Shown: positions 1 to 9,089, counted from the stretch's first letter. The stretch: DNA of 64,000 nucleotides from JBPYFK01 sp051984675 (GCA_051984675.1 JBPYFK010000190.1:62001-126000); one strand, 5' to 3'. Notes: generated by a model not told the origin, from the sequence alone. A program made the numbers and translations.

Positions 1-564
1 ATCGATCGTGCCCCGAATGGGGTCGGGGTGGCCCTGAACGAGTGCGTGGTAGCGCTTGTCGACTGACCGCTGCTTGAACGCGCGCTTGAGCGAGAAGTAG
101 GCATGCTCGCTCTTCGCGACGGCCATCACGCCCGTGGTCCCCGCGTCCAGGCGGTGGACGACGCCTTGCCGCTCGGCTGCCCCGGAGGTGGCGATCCGCA
201 CACCGGCCGCGGCGAGCCCGCCGACCACCGTCGGCCCCTCCCAACCGGGGCTGGGGTGCACGGCGACCCCGATCGGCTTGTCCACCACGACGATGTCCGC
301 GTCCTCGTGCAGGACCTCCAACCCGGCGACGGGCACCGGCTGCACGGTCACGGGCTGGTCATTGTCCGGGAGGGTGACCTCCAGCAGGCTGCCGGCCGCC
401 AGCCGGTCCGACTTCCCGGCCGCCTGGCCGTCGAGCACGACGTCGCCGGCCTCGGCCAGCGACGCCACGACGCTGCGGGACAGCCCCAGCAGCTTCGCCA
501 GCCCGGCGTCGACGCGCATACCGTCGAGGCCGTCCGGCACGGGGAGCATCCGCGGACCGCTCAC
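1..564 (-). CDS. rluD: RluD-type 23S rRNA pseudouridine synthase (3' end cut by window edge)
   Basis: Converts uridines in the helix 69 region of 23S rRNA to pseudouridine. The visible N-terminal ~188 residues hold an S4 RNA-binding segment (MRVDAGLAKLLGLSR), then the start of the catalytic domain with VVDKPIGVAVHP and the active-site motif HRLDAGTTG, whose Asp is the catalytic residue of the family. The GTG start at 564 overlaps the lspA stop (GTGA), so the gene is translationally coupled to lspA; the lspA-rluD pair is common in bacteria. The C-terminal part lies outside the window. The family is clear; the exact RluA/RluD specificity is inferred from context. Confidence 0.9.
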   Translation of the reverse strand, partial: MSGPRMLPVPDGLDGMRVDAGLAKLLGLSRSVVASLAEAGDVVLDGQAAGKSDRLAAGSLLEVTLPDNDQPVTVQPVPVAGLEVLHEDADIVVVDKPIGVAVHPSPGWEGPTVVGGLAAAGVRIATSGAAERQGVVHRLDAGTTGVMAVAKSEHAYFSLKRAFKQRSVDKRYHALVQGHPDPIRGTID

Positions 565-1319
565 GACGCCGTGCCCTCACTGCCCCCGGAGGTGCGACGG
601 CTCCTGCGAACCGGCCGGGTGCCGTCGTAGTCGCGCCCCAGCAGCGACATCAGCACCACCAGCGCACCGCCGCACACGATGGCCGAGTCCGCGAGGTTGA
701 ACACCGGCCAGACGCTGCCGTCCGGTGAGAGGAGCGAGATGAAGTCCACGACGTGACCCTGCAGCGGCCCGGGTTCGCGGAAGATCCGGTCGACCAGGTT
801 GCCCAAGGCACCGCCCAGGACCAGTCCGAGGCCGACGGTCCATCCCCGGGAGCGCAGCTTCGGCGCCAGCCAGATGATCACCGCGACGACCCCGATCGCC
901 AGCAGCGCCAGCAGCCACGTCATGCCGGTGGCCAGCGAGAACGCGGCGCCCGGGTTGCGGTAGAGCACCAGGTACACCAGCCCGCCCAGGACGCGCACGG
1001 GAGCGCCGGCGGACAGCTTCGCGACCGCGACCACCTTGGTGATGATGTCCGCGACCAGCGCGAACGCGGCGACGGAGAAGAGCAGCACCAGCAACTTCCA
1101 CGGCTTCGCGTCGATGACTGTCCACCCCCTGTCCGCGGTGGCCGCGACCGCCTCGCTCTCCCCAGCAGGACCGTCCGACGCATCCGAAGCGCCGTCCGAT
1201 GCCTCGTCCCCCGACGAACCGTCGAAGCCCGGTTCGCCGGGCGAGATGGGGTCTTCCGATACGCGGGTGCGCTTGCCGGAACCAGGATGCTGGGTGCTCA
1301 CCGACCCATTGTCCGTCAA
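561..1319 (-). CDS. lspA: Lipoprotein signal peptidase (signal peptidase II)
   Basis: Membrane aspartyl protease that cleaves the signal peptide of diacylglyceryl-modified prolipoproteins. The 252-residue protein has about 70 extra N-terminal residues rich in Ser, Asp, Glu and Gly, then four membrane segments (about 74-94, 123-142, 150-172 and 203-225). The two catalytic aspartates are seen as GNLVDRIF (D177) and FNLADSAI (D201). The usual family length is about 160-200, so the acidic tail is an extension, expected to be cytosolic. Start is the ATG at 1319. The stop overlaps the rluD start. Confidence 0.95.
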   Translation of the reverse strand: MTDNGSVSTQHPGSGKRTRVSEDPISPGEPGFDGSSGDEASDGASDASDGPAGESEAVAATADRGWTVIDAKPWKLLVLLFSVAAFALVADIITKVVAVAKLSAGAPVRVLGGLVYLVLYRNPGAAFSLATGMTWLLALLAIGVVAVIIWLAPKLRSRGWTVGLGLVLGGALGNLVDRIFREPGPLQGHVVDFISLLSPDGSVWPVFNLADSAIVCGGALVVLMSLLGRDYDGTRPVRRSRRTSGGSEGTAS

Positions 1320-1523
1320 CGGTATGTGATCGACGCGCCCGAGGTCCGGTTAGCGGCCCAGCGCCAGGAGCGGGTGCGGGCCGGGCGATTCCGCAGCCCA
1401 GCCGGCCCCCCGGGGCGTGATGCCCAGGTAGCGCTCGGGTCTAGCCTGTCGATCAAGCCGCCGACCGATGGCGGGCAGCCGAGAATCGCCACACCAAGAG
1501 GCTCCCAGAGGACAAGGAACGCA

Positions 1524-2960
1524 ATGAGCGCCAACGCGCAGATCGGCGTCACCGGCCTGGCCGTCATGGGCCGCAACCTGGCCCGCAACCTCGCACGGCA
1601 CGGGCACGCGGTAGCGGTACACAACCGGAACCCGGAGCGCACCAACGAACTCGTCACCGAGTTCGGCCACGAGGGCGAGTTCGTCCCGGCCTACTCGCAC
1701 CAGGAGTTCGTGGACGCGCTGGAGCGCCCGCGCAAGCTGATCATCATGGTGAAGGCCGGGGCGCCGACCGACGCCGTGATCGACGAGTTCGCCCCGCTGC
1801 TCGACGAGGGTGACATGATCATCGACGCCGGTAACGCCCATTTCGCGGACACCCGCCGCCGGGAGTCCGCGCTGGCCGCGCGCGGGCTGCATTTCGTCGG
1901 TACCGGGGTCTCCGGTGGTGAGGAGGGCGCCCTGCACGGCCCGAGCATCATGCCGGGCGGGTCAGCGGAGTCCTATCGCGCGCTCGAACCGTTCCTTGCC
2001 GACATCGCCGCGAAGGTTGACGGCACTGCCTGCACCACACACATCGGCCCGGACGGCGCCGGACATTTCGTCAAGATGGTGCACAACGGCATCGAGTACG
2101 CGGACATGCAGCTCATCGCCGAGTCCTTCGACCTGCTGCGGCACGCGCTGGCCAAGCAACCCAGCGAGATCGCGGACACCTTCCGGCGCTGGAACGCCGG
2201 CCGGTTGAACTCCTACCTGATCGAGATCACCGCCGAGGTCCTCGGTCACGTCGATGCGCGCACCGGCAAGCCGTTCGTGGACATCGTGCTCGACCAGGCC
2301 GAGCAGAAGGGCACTGGCCGTTGGACCGTGCAGGGCGCGTTGGAGCTGGGCGTACCGGTCAGCGGCATCGCCGAAGCCGTGTTCGCCCGCTCCCTGTCCG
2401 GGCACGCAGATCTGCGGGACGCGGCCCAGGGACTTCCCGGGCCGACCGGTGACGGCGAACTGGGCGTGGACGCCGAACAGTTCATCGCGGAAGTCGAACA
2501 CGCGCTCTATGCGTCGAAGATCGTCGCCTACGCCCAAGGCTTCAACCAGATCCAGGCCGGCAGCGCCGAGTACGGCTGGAACGTCGACCTGGGCGCGGTG
2601 GCCACGATCTGGCGCGGCGGGTGCATCATCCGCGCCGAGTTCCTCGACCGCATCCGCGCCGCCTATGCCGCCGACCCGAACCTGCCCACCCTGCTCACCG
2701 ACGCCGACTTCCGGCAGGCGCTCGATGACGCCCAGGCGTCCTGGCGTCGGGTCGTCGCCACTGCCGCTCGGCTCGGAATTCCGACGCCGGGGTTCGCCAC
2801 GGCCCTGGCGTACTACGACTCGCTGCGCGCCAAGCGACTTCCCGCAGCCCTGGTGCAGGGCCAGCGCGACTACTTCGGTGCGCACACTTACCGCCGTACG
2901 GACGCCGACGGCGTCTTCCACACCGAATGGGCGGCCGAGCGCACCGAACACGAAGCCTGA
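1524..2960 (+). CDS. gnd: 6-phosphogluconate dehydrogenase, decarboxylating
   Basis: Oxidises 6-phosphogluconate to ribulose 5-phosphate and CO2 with NADP+, the third oxidative step of the pentose phosphate pathway, in the cytosol. The 478-residue protein starts at ATG 1524 behind AAGGAA. It shows the N-terminal dinucleotide-binding motif GLAVMGRNLARNLA (from residue 11), the signature GVSGGEEGALHGPS, the active-site segment KMVHNGIEYADMQ, and the all-helical C-terminal domain typical of the ~470-residue dimeric form. The reading frame stays open far upstream, but that part is antisense to lspA and is not coding. A strong hairpin follows the stop. Confidence 0.96.
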   Translation: MSANAQIGVTGLAVMGRNLARNLARHGHAVAVHNRNPERTNELVTEFGHEGEFVPAYSHQEFVDALERPRKLIIMVKAGAPTDAVIDEFAPLLDEGDMIIDAGNAHFADTRRRESALAARGLHFVGTGVSGGEEGALHGPSIMPGGSAESYRALEPFLADIAAKVDGTACTTHIGPDGAGHFVKMVHNGIEYADMQLIAESFDLLRHALAKQPSEIADTFRRWNAGRLNSYLIEITAEVLGHVDARTGKPFVDIVLDQAEQKGTGRWTVQGALELGVPVSGIAEAVFARSLSGHADLRDAAQGLPGPTGDGELGVDAEQFIAEVEHALYASKIVAYAQGFNQIQAGSAEYGWNVDLGAVATIWRGGCIIRAEFLDRIRAAYAADPNLPTLLTDADFRQALDDAQASWRRVVATAARLGIPTPGFATALAYYDSLRAKRLPAALVQGQRDYFGAHTYRRTDADGVFHTEWAAERTEHEA

Positions 2961-2982
2961 CCTTGCCGACTCGATCGTGTCC

Positions 2983-3012
2983 GTGGGGGCTGCCGCCCTC
3001 GGCAGCCCCCAC
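2983..3012. terminator. Hairpin terminator between convergent gnd and ileS
   Basis: A 13-bp perfect inverted repeat (GTGGGGGCTGCCG / CGGCAGCCCCCAC) with a 4-nt loop lies between the stops of gnd (plus) and ileS (minus). There is no T-tract, which is normal for high-GC actinobacteria. It could act in both directions. Confidence 0.75.
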
Positions 3013-3026
3013 CAACACTTCGCGGC

Positions 3027-6000
3027 TCAGACCTTCGTCACGGACACCGTGATCTCGGTACCTTCGTCGACACTGCCGGCAAAGCCGCCATCGACGGGCC
3101 CGAACTCGACCCTGTCCGCCAGCGTCTCGCCCGACACGAAGTCCCGGTGCGTCCGCACGGCATCGCACACGTCCTGCGGCGCCTGCACCCCGACCACGAT
3201 CCGGTCCGAGACCTCCAGCTCCGCCTCCCGGCGGGCCTGCTGGACCACGCGGACGACGTCGCGCGCCACGCCTTCGGCGGCGAGCTCCGCCGTCACCTCG
3301 GTATCCAGGACCACCAGCCCGCTACCGCCGGGCAGGGCGGCGGCAGCGCCGCTGTCGGTCGACACCAGGCGCTCGGTGAACTCGCCCTCGCGCAGCTCGA
3401 TCCCGGCCGCGAGGACGTTGCCCGCCGCCGTGCGGCTCCATTCGCCGGACTTCACCGCCTTGATCACCTTTTGGGTGTCCCCACCCAGGCGCGGCCCGCA
3501 CGCACGCGCGTTGACCGACACCTCGAACCGCCCGTGCGCGGCCACATCGCCGGTCAGCTCGACATCCTTGACGTTGACCTCGTCCCGGATCAGGTCCACG
3601 AACGGTTCCAGCGCCTCCGCGTCCGGGGTGGCCACGACCAGCTTCGCCAGCGGCAACCGCACGCGCAGCTTGTTGGACTTGCGCAAGGCCAACGCCGCCG
3701 AGCAGACCTGGCGCACCTTGTCCATGGCCTGCACCAGCGCGGCGTCCGGCGGCAGCTCGTCGACCAGCGGCCAGTCCGCGAGGTGCACCGAGCGGCCGCC
3801 GGTCAGCCCCCGCCACACGCTTTCGGCCGTCAGCGGCAGCAACGGCGCGGCAACCCGGCAGGTCACCTCCAGGACGGTGTGCAGGGTGTCGATCGCGTCG
3901 GCGTCACCGCTCCAGAACCGGTCGCGGGAGCGGCGGACGTACCAGTTGGTGAGCACCTCCAGGAACTCCCGCACCGTCGCGCACGCGCCCGCGAGGTCGT
4001 AGTGGTCCATCGCGGACTGGACATCGCCGACCAGCTCGTGCGTCTTCGCCAGCACGTACCGGTCCAGCACATGCCGACTGTCCACTCGGGACTTTCCGGT
4101 CACGCCTTCCGCATTCGCGTAGAGCGCCAGGAAGTACCAGGAGTTCCACAGCGGAAGCACCGCCTGGCGCACCGCGTCCCGGATCCCCCGTTCGGTGACC
4201 ATCAGGTCGCCGCCACGCAGGATCGGACTGGACATCAGGAACCAGCGCATCGCGTCCGAGCCGTCCCGCTCGAACACCTCGTTGACGTCCGGGTAGTTGC
4301 CCTTGGACTTCGACATCTTCATGCCGTCGTCGCCGAGCACGATCCCGTGCGCCACGCAGTTCGCGAACGCCGGTCGGTCGAACAGCGCCGTGGCCAGCAC
4401 GTGCAGGGTGTAGAACCAGCCTCGGGTCTGGCCGTTGTACTCGACGATGAAGTCACCCGGGTAGTGGTGCTCGAACCACTCGGCGTTCTCGAACGGGTAG
4501 TGCACCTGGGCGAACGGCATCGAGCCGGACTCGAACCAGCAGTCCAGCACGTCCGGGATGCGGCGCATGGTGGATCTGCCGGTCGGGTCGTCGGGGTTCG
4601 GCCGGGTCAGCTCGTCGATATGCGGGCGGTGCAGGTCGGTGGGACGGACCCCGAAATCCCGCTCCAGCTCGTCCAGCGAGCCGTAGACGTCTACGCGGGG
4701 GTGCTGCGGATCGTCCGAGACCCACACCGGGATCGGCGAGCCCCAGTACCGGTTACGGGAGATCGACCAGTCCCGGGCGTTTTCCAACCACTTGCCGAAC
4801 TGGCCGTCCCGGATGTGCTCGGGCACCCAGTTGATCTGCTGGTTCAGCTCGACCATCCGGTCCCGGAACCTGGTGACCGCGACGAACCAGGACGACACCG
4901 CGCGCTGCATCAGCGGGCTGTCGCAGCGCCAGCAGTGCGGGTAGGGGTGGTCGTAGGTCTCGTGCCGCAGCAGCTTCCCGGCTTCCTTGAGGTCCCGGAT
5001 GATCGACTTGTTCGCCTCGAAGACCTGCAGGCCGGCATAGGGCGCCACCTGCTCGGTGAACCGCCCGTGCGGGTCGACCGGGGTCACCGGCACGATGCCC
5101 GCCGCGTCGGTGACCTCCTTGTCCTCCTCACCGTAGGCCGGAGCGATGTGCACAACGCCCGTGCCGTCCTCGGTGGTGACGTAGTCCGCCGCGAGGACCC
5201 GGTGGGCGTTCTCCCACCCGGAGAAGAAGTCGAACGGCGGCTCGTAGCGCACGCCGAGCAGGTCGGTCCCCTTGAACCGGGCCAGGATCTCGGCGTCCTC
5301 ACCGAGCTCGCGGGCATAGGCGGCGAGCCGGGCTTCGGCGAGCACGTACCGCTCGTCGCGGTGCTTGTCCGTGGTGGGCCGCACGAGCACGTAGTCCACA
5401 TCCGGGTGCACGGCCGCAGCGAGGTTGGAGGGGAGCGTCCACGGCGTCGTCGTCCACACCAGCGCGTACGCACCGTCCACTTCGGACCCGTCCAGCTCGA
5501 CACCGGGGGCGGACAGTCGCAGCCCCACCGTCACGGCGGGGTCCTGCCGGTCCCGGTAGACGTCGTCCATGCGGGTCTCGGTGTTGGACAGCGGCGTCTC
5601 GCAGCGCCAGCAGTACCAGAGCACCCGGAAACCCTCATAGGCCAGACCCTTGTCGTAGAGGGTCTTGAACGCCCACATGACGCTTTCCATGTAGTCCAGG
5701 TCCAGCGTCTTGTAGTCGTGGTCGAAGTCGACCCAGCGCGCCTGGCGGGTCACGTAGTCCTGCCACTCGCGCGTGTAGCGCAGCACCGAGGCCCGGCACG
5801 CGTCGTTGAACGCGGCGACGCCCATGGACTCGATCTCGGACTTGGCCGTGATGCCCAGCTGCTTCTCCGCCTCCACCTCGGCGGGCAGGCCGTGGCAGTC
5901 CCAGCCGAACCGGCGCTCCACCCGGCGGCCACGCATCGTCTGGTACCGCGGGACGACGTCCTTGACGTAACCGGTCAGCAGGTGCCCGTAGTGCGGCAGG

Positions 6001-6197
6001 CCGTTGGCGAACGGCGGGCCGTCGTAGAAGACGAACTCGTTCGAACCATGGTGGCCCGTTTCCCTGGCCGCCACGGTCGCCTGGAACGTCTTGTCGGACT
6101 CCCAGTACTCCAGAACGTGGCGTTCGAGTCCGGGAAACGAAGGGTGCGCGGCAACACCGGAATCGTCGCCGCCGAACTGAACCAACGGGTAGGCCAT
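3027..6197 (-). CDS. ileS: Isoleucyl-tRNA synthetase
   Basis: Charges tRNA-Ile with isoleucine, with editing of mischarged valine. The 1056-residue protein is of normal length. It has the class I HIGH motif as PHYGH (69-72), the KMSKS motif at 627-631, and a C-terminal anticodon-binding and accessory region. The frame is open upstream to 6482, but ATG 6197 is chosen because GAGGAG lies 10 nt before it, because the protein then begins at the usual family N-terminus, and because the upstream frame runs through a T-box leader. Ile-tRNA charging is therefore likely to control its translation. Confidence 0.97.
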   Translation of the reverse strand: MAYPLVQFGGDDSGVAAHPSFPGLERHVLEYWESDKTFQATVAARETGHHGSNEFVFYDGPPFANGLPHYGHLLTGYVKDVVPRYQTMRGRRVERRFGWDCHGLPAEVEAEKQLGITAKSEIESMGVAAFNDACRASVLRYTREWQDYVTRQARWVDFDHDYKTLDLDYMESVMWAFKTLYDKGLAYEGFRVLWYCWRCETPLSNTETRMDDVYRDRQDPAVTVGLRLSAPGVELDGSEVDGAYALVWTTTPWTLPSNLAAAVHPDVDYVLVRPTTDKHRDERYVLAEARLAAYARELGEDAEILARFKGTDLLGVRYEPPFDFFSGWENAHRVLAADYVTTEDGTGVVHIAPAYGEEDKEVTDAAGIVPVTPVDPHGRFTEQVAPYAGLQVFEANKSIIRDLKEAGKLLRHETYDHPYPHCWRCDSPLMQRAVSSWFVAVTRFRDRMVELNQQINWVPEHIRDGQFGKWLENARDWSISRNRYWGSPIPVWVSDDPQHPRVDVYGSLDELERDFGVRPTDLHRPHIDELTRPNPDDPTGRSTMRRIPDVLDCWFESGSMPFAQVHYPFENAEWFEHHYPGDFIVEYNGQTRGWFYTLHVLATALFDRPAFANCVAHGIVLGDDGMKMSKSKGNYPDVNEVFERDGSDAMRWFLMSSPILRGGDLMVTERGIRDAVRQAVLPLWNSWYFLALYANAEGVTGKSRVDSRHVLDRYVLAKTHELVGDVQSAMDHYDLAGACATVREFLEVLTNWYVRRSRDRFWSGDADAIDTLHTVLEVTCRVAAPLLPLTAESVWRGLTGGRSVHLADWPLVDELPPDAALVQAMDKVRQVCSAALALRKSNKLRVRLPLAKLVVATPDAEALEPFVDLIRDEVNVKDVELTGDVAAHGRFEVSVNARACGPRLGGDTQKVIKAVKSGEWSRTAAGNVLAAGIELREGEFTERLVSTDSGAAAALPGGSGLVVLDTEVTAELAAEGVARDVVRVVQQARREAELEVSDRIVVGVQAPQDVCDAVRTHRDFVSGETLADRVEFGPVDGGFAGSVDEGTEITVSVTKV

Positions 6198-6480
6198 GGT
6201 GGATGAGCTCCTCGCGGAGTGGTGGTCCTCGCGTCCAGGCACCTCAACCGGTGCCTGCGCGGGGACGACACACCGAACGCCTGACCAGTGCCGATCAGCG
6301 TCCAGGTCCGCGGTACCACCCCGCTTGCCGCCGTACACCACCACTCGGGCACGGCGACCACTCATTGCCGGCTGTGACGGGCCGGACCCGTCTGGTTCTA
6401 CTAAGGCCGCCGGCCGCTCGCTGCCCGAGCCCGGCCACCCGTTCTTCCAGAGGCTCCCCGGTGATAGCCGGATCAACGCC
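6198..6480 (-). promoter_or_regulatory. T-box leader of ileS (isoleucine, AUC specifier)
   Basis: On the minus strand the T-box signature GGGTGGTACCGCG lies at 6321-6309, about 110 nt before the ileS start. Upstream, the segment GGCTATCACCGGGGAGCC (about 6468-6451) forms the short stem I, with the isoleucine specifier ATC at 6465-6463, followed by the linker and stem III region. This is the arrangement of the ultrashort-stem-I, translational T-boxes known for actinobacterial ileS. Uncharged tRNA-Ile should pair through the specifier and the T-box UGGU and free the ribosome binding site GAGGAG. The 5' boundary is approximate. Confidence 0.92.
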
Positions 6481-6561
6481 ATGTGCGGTCCAGGATACCG
6501 ACCACGGCAACGTGCTTTCGCCTAACCCCTCGGCGGTGCCCGTCGCCCGGGGCCGGAGCGC

Positions 6562-7176
6562 TCAGTGCCCGCGGTACCGGTAGGCCAGGGTGGCGTCCGG
6601 CAGGCAACGGGCACACGGCGTGAAGCCGAGTTCCCGTGCCTCGCGGGCGGGGAGCGCGATCGTGCTCCGCCCACGTAACCAACCGCAGTGGCCCAGGTGG
6701 TAGCGCGGTCGCTCGTCGATCACCAGGACCTGCGCCTCCAGCCCGGAGACCAGGCGCAGGTCCTGCTCGTCGGTGGCCTCTTGGCCCGGATCTTGGTCAC
6801 CGAGCCCGTAGTCCACCGAGTCGTCAGCCATCGTGGATGTCACAGGGGCCTCGGCCGCCGTCCCGGGTCCCGCCGCGACGGCGGAGTTGGCGTCCGCATC
6901 GGGCGGTCCCGCCGCCGACGAGCCGGACAATGCCCCGGCTGGTGTCGCCCCGGCTGGTATCGCGTCGATTACGACCGTCTCGTCGGCCGGTGCGCCCGAC
7001 TCCCGGGTCTCCCTCCCCTTGGCGCGCCGCCGGCGCAGATGGTCCACGACCAGCAGCACCGCCGCTAGGACGCTCAACGCGACCGAAGCCCATGCCCAGA
7101 GCGGGTGGTTGCCGAGCACCGACGCGACCAGCACGCCACCACCCGCCAGCAAGAGCAGCAGGACGAGTACCAACAC
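6562..7176 (-). CDS. Conserved membrane-anchored protein of unknown function
   Basis: A 204-residue protein with two N-terminal membrane segments (about 1-20 and 26-45), a basic RRRRAKGRE stop-transfer patch, a low-complexity Ala/Pro/Gly/Asp linker, and a compact C-terminal domain (about 135-204) holding YHLGHCGWL and FTPCARCLPD. The Cys/His pattern suggests a small metal-binding domain, but this is inference. No function is assigned. A 15-bp tandem duplication at 6932-6961 encodes part of the linker. The GTG start at 7176 has no clear Shine-Dalgarno sequence, so it is uncertain. It lies between ileS and wag31. Confidence 0.75.
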   Translation of the reverse strand: MLVLVLLLLLAGGGVLVASVLGNHPLWAWASVALSVLAAVLLVVDHLRRRRAKGRETRESGAPADETVVIDAIPAGATPAGALSGSSAAGPPDADANSAVAAGPGTAAEAPVTSTMADDSVDYGLGDQDPGQEATDEQDLRLVSGLEAQVLVIDERPRYHLGHCGWLRGRSTIALPAREARELGFTPCARCLPDATLAYRYRGH

Positions 7177-7230
7177 CGTCTCAGACCCCTAGCTCAGCAT
7201 CCGGGCCGGACTTGACGACGCCGGTGTGAT

Positions 7231-7250
7231 GTCCAGCCGAGTCCAGCCGA
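7231..7250. repeat. 10-bp tandem duplication downstream of wag31
   Basis: GTCCAGCCGA occurs twice in perfect tandem just after the wag31 stop (wag31 lies on the minus strand). It is one of several short tandem duplications at gene ends in this window. Confidence 0.8.
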
Positions 7251-7259
7251 TGGCCCGGA

Positions 7260-8117
7260 TCAGCCCGCTTCCGCAGCACGTGCACCGAAGCTGTAGCTGC
7301 TCTGCTGGTTCGACGACGACCGGGTGCCACCGCTGCCTTCGGACGCGGCCGGGGCCGCGGAACCGCGCTCCTCCAGCTCGCGAAGCTGCGACTCCAGGTA
7401 AGTCTTGAGGCGGGTGCGATATTCGCGCTCGAACGTGCGTAGGGTTTCGAGCTTCTTCTCCAGGCCGTTCTTCTCCTGAGTGATGTTGCCCATCACCTCG
7501 GCGTGCTTGCGCTGGGCATCCCGCTCCAGCGCCGAAGCCTTCTCGCGGGCCTGCCGCTCCAGGGTCTCGGCCCGTGTGCGCGCGTCGTTGAGCATCGTCT
7601 CAGCGCGGGTCCGGGACTCGTTGACCATGCTGTCGGCCTTCGACCGCGCGTCCGAGAGCAGCTGCTCGGACTTGGTGCGCGCTTCGGACAGCATGCCGTC
7701 GGCTTCGGCCTTGGCCTCACCAGTGAGCCGGTCGGCCATCTCCTGCGCCAGGCCGAGCACCTTGGCGGCCTGCACGTGGTGGTCACCGCCGGGCGAGGTC
7801 TGCTCGGCGGCAGTGGGCGGGGGCACGGGGGCCAGGCGCCGGGGTTCCTCCACCGGCACCGACGGGGTCGCGGAGGGAGCCGAAGCCGCTGCCGCGGCCT
7901 GGCTGCGGGCATCGTCCAGGTCCACCTGGGCGGACTGCAGCTGCGACTCCAGCTGGTCCACCTGGCTTCTCAGGTCGTTGTTCTCCTCCACCAGCCGGGC
8001 AAGCTCGGCTTCGACGAGGTCGAGGAAGGCATCCACCTCGTCCTCGTTGTAGCCGCGCTTGCCAATGGGAGGTTTGCTGAACGCGACGTTATGCACGTCG
8101 GCGGGGGTCAGGCCCAC
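7260..8117 (-). CDS. wag31: DivIVA-family polar growth and division protein Wag31
   Basis: Cytosolic coiled-coil scaffold that binds curved membrane at poles and septa and recruits the apical growth machinery in actinobacteria. The 285-residue protein begins with the DivIVA membrane-targeting domain (LTPADVHNVAFSKPPIGKRGYNEDEVDAFLD), followed by a short coiled coil (about 35-75), a Ala/Pro/Ser linker (about 75-110), and a long coiled coil with alternating charged heptads (about 130-245). It closes the run ftsZ-pgeF-yggS-sepF-yggT-wag31, as in mycobacteria. Confidence 0.95.
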   Translation of the reverse strand: MGLTPADVHNVAFSKPPIGKRGYNEDEVDAFLDLVEAELARLVEENNDLRSQVDQLESQLQSAQVDLDDARSQAAAAASAPSATPSVPVEEPRRLAPVPPPTAAEQTSPGGDHHVQAAKVLGLAQEMADRLTGEAKAEADGMLSEARTKSEQLLSDARSKADSMVNESRTRAETMLNDARTRAETLERQAREKASALERDAQRKHAEVMGNITQEKNGLEKKLETLRTFEREYRTRLKTYLESQLRELEERGSAAPAASEGSGGTRSSSNQQSSYSFGARAAEAG

Positions 8118-8164
8118 AAGATCACCTCACGCACTCCTTGGCTGCGGGTCACCCGGGTTCCCCG

Positions 8165-8449
8165 TCACCCGGGTTGCACCAGTCGCATCAGGATGAAGAC
8201 GACCAGCAGCAGCACCATAATCGATAGGTCCAGTCCGACGTTGCCGATCCGTACGGTCGGGATGATCCGACGAACCAACCGGACTGGCGGATCGGTCACT
8301 GTGTAGATGCTCTCCAACGCGATCGCAACCCGACCAGACGGACGCCAGTCGCGCGCGAACGCGCGGACGAGTTCGACCACAATACGTGCTACGAGCAGCA
8401 GCCAGAAGAAGTACAGCAGGTAAAAAAGGACGATCAGCGCCAGTTCCAC
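8165..8449 (-). CDS. YggT-family membrane protein
   Basis: A 94-residue integral membrane protein with two hydrophobic segments (about 3-24 and 73-92) joined by a loop containing DPPVRLVRRIIPTVRIGNVGLDLS, which matches the YggT family (CCB3/YggT). Its molecular role is unknown; its constant position between sepF and divIVA suggests a link to division or envelope growth. Length is normal for the family. Confidence 0.9.
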   Translation of the reverse strand: MELALIVLFYLLYFFWLLLVARIVVELVRAFARDWRPSGRVAIALESIYTVTDPPVRLVRRIIPTVRIGNVGLDLSIMVLLLVVFILMRLVQPG

Positions 8450-8468
8450 ACTTCAACTTTGCCACCGC

Positions 8469-9089
8469 TTACCCGTAGTTGAAAAAGGCCCCCTCGGCGA
8501 GCCTGCGCTTGTCCTCCGCCGCGACGTCCACGTTCGGCGGTGAGAGCAAGAACACCCGATTGGTGACCTTCTCGATCGAGCCGCGCAGGGCGAACGCCAG
8601 GCCGGCGGCAAAGTCCACCAGCCGCTTGGCGTCGGCCTCGTCCATCTCGGTCAGGTTCATGATCACCGGGGTGCCATCGCGGTACTGCTCGCCAATGGTT
8701 CGTGCTTCACTGTAACTCCGCGGATGCAGAGTTGTGATCTTACTCAGGTTGTACAGGCTGCCGGTATCCGTCACCGCACGCAAGCGGGTCGCCGGTTCGC
8801 GGTGCGAATCACGGTGGGAGTCGCCCCCACCCCGGACGGCGGTGTCCGAGGCCCACTGACGGCGAGCACGCGGCGGCTCGGCAGCATAGTCGGGGTCATC
8901 GTCGACAACCGGCTGGTAGCCACCGCGAACGCCAGAGTACCGGCGTCGGCCACCCACCCGGTCGATCGGCGGTTCGTACTCAGCGTCGGCGCCGAAGTGG
9001 TCGCGGTAGACGGCGTCGTCTTCGTAGTCGTCGGCCTCGTCAGCCGGGACCATGCCGAAGTACGCCTTCAGCTTGTGCAGAGCGCTCAT
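8469..9089 (-). CDS. sepF: Cell division protein SepF
   Basis: Membrane-bound anchor for the FtsZ ring. The 206-residue protein starts at ATG 9089, behind GGAGAAAGG, with the amphipathic N-terminal helix MSALHKLKAYFGM that binds membrane in this family. An acidic, Arg-rich disordered linker follows (about 15-110), then the globular SepF domain (about 115-206) with RSYSEARTIGEQYRDGTPV and the GLAFALRGSIEKV segment. Actinobacteria lack FtsA and ZipA, so SepF is the main FtsZ membrane tether. The frame extends upstream to 9158, but that part is non-conserved. Confidence 0.95.
   Translation of the reverse strand: MSALHKLKAYFGMVPADEADDYEDDAVYRDHFGADAEYEPPIDRVGGRRRYSGVRGGYQPVVDDDPDYAAEPPRARRQWASDTAVRGGGDSHRDSHREPATRLRAVTDTGSLYNLSKITTLHPRSYSEARTIGEQYRDGTPVIMNLTEMDEADAKRLVDFAAGLAFALRGSIEKVTNRVFLLSPPNVDVAAEDKRRLAEGAFFNYG

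Noticed and set aside
753..1523. Upstream extension of the gnd reading frame across lspA
   Set aside because: The extension is antisense to lspA and low-complexity; gnd begins at ATG 1524 with a Shine-Dalgarno sequence and the family N-terminus.
2254..4002. A 582-codon plus-strand frame running from gnd into ileS
   Set aside because: Out of frame with gnd and antisense to ileS, Ser/Thr/Pro/Arg-rich, with no family features.
3147..6206. A 1019-codon plus-strand open frame opposite ileS
   Set aside because: It is an Arg/His/Val/Pro-rich antisense shadow typical of GC-rich DNA; the minus strand encodes IleS with all motifs.
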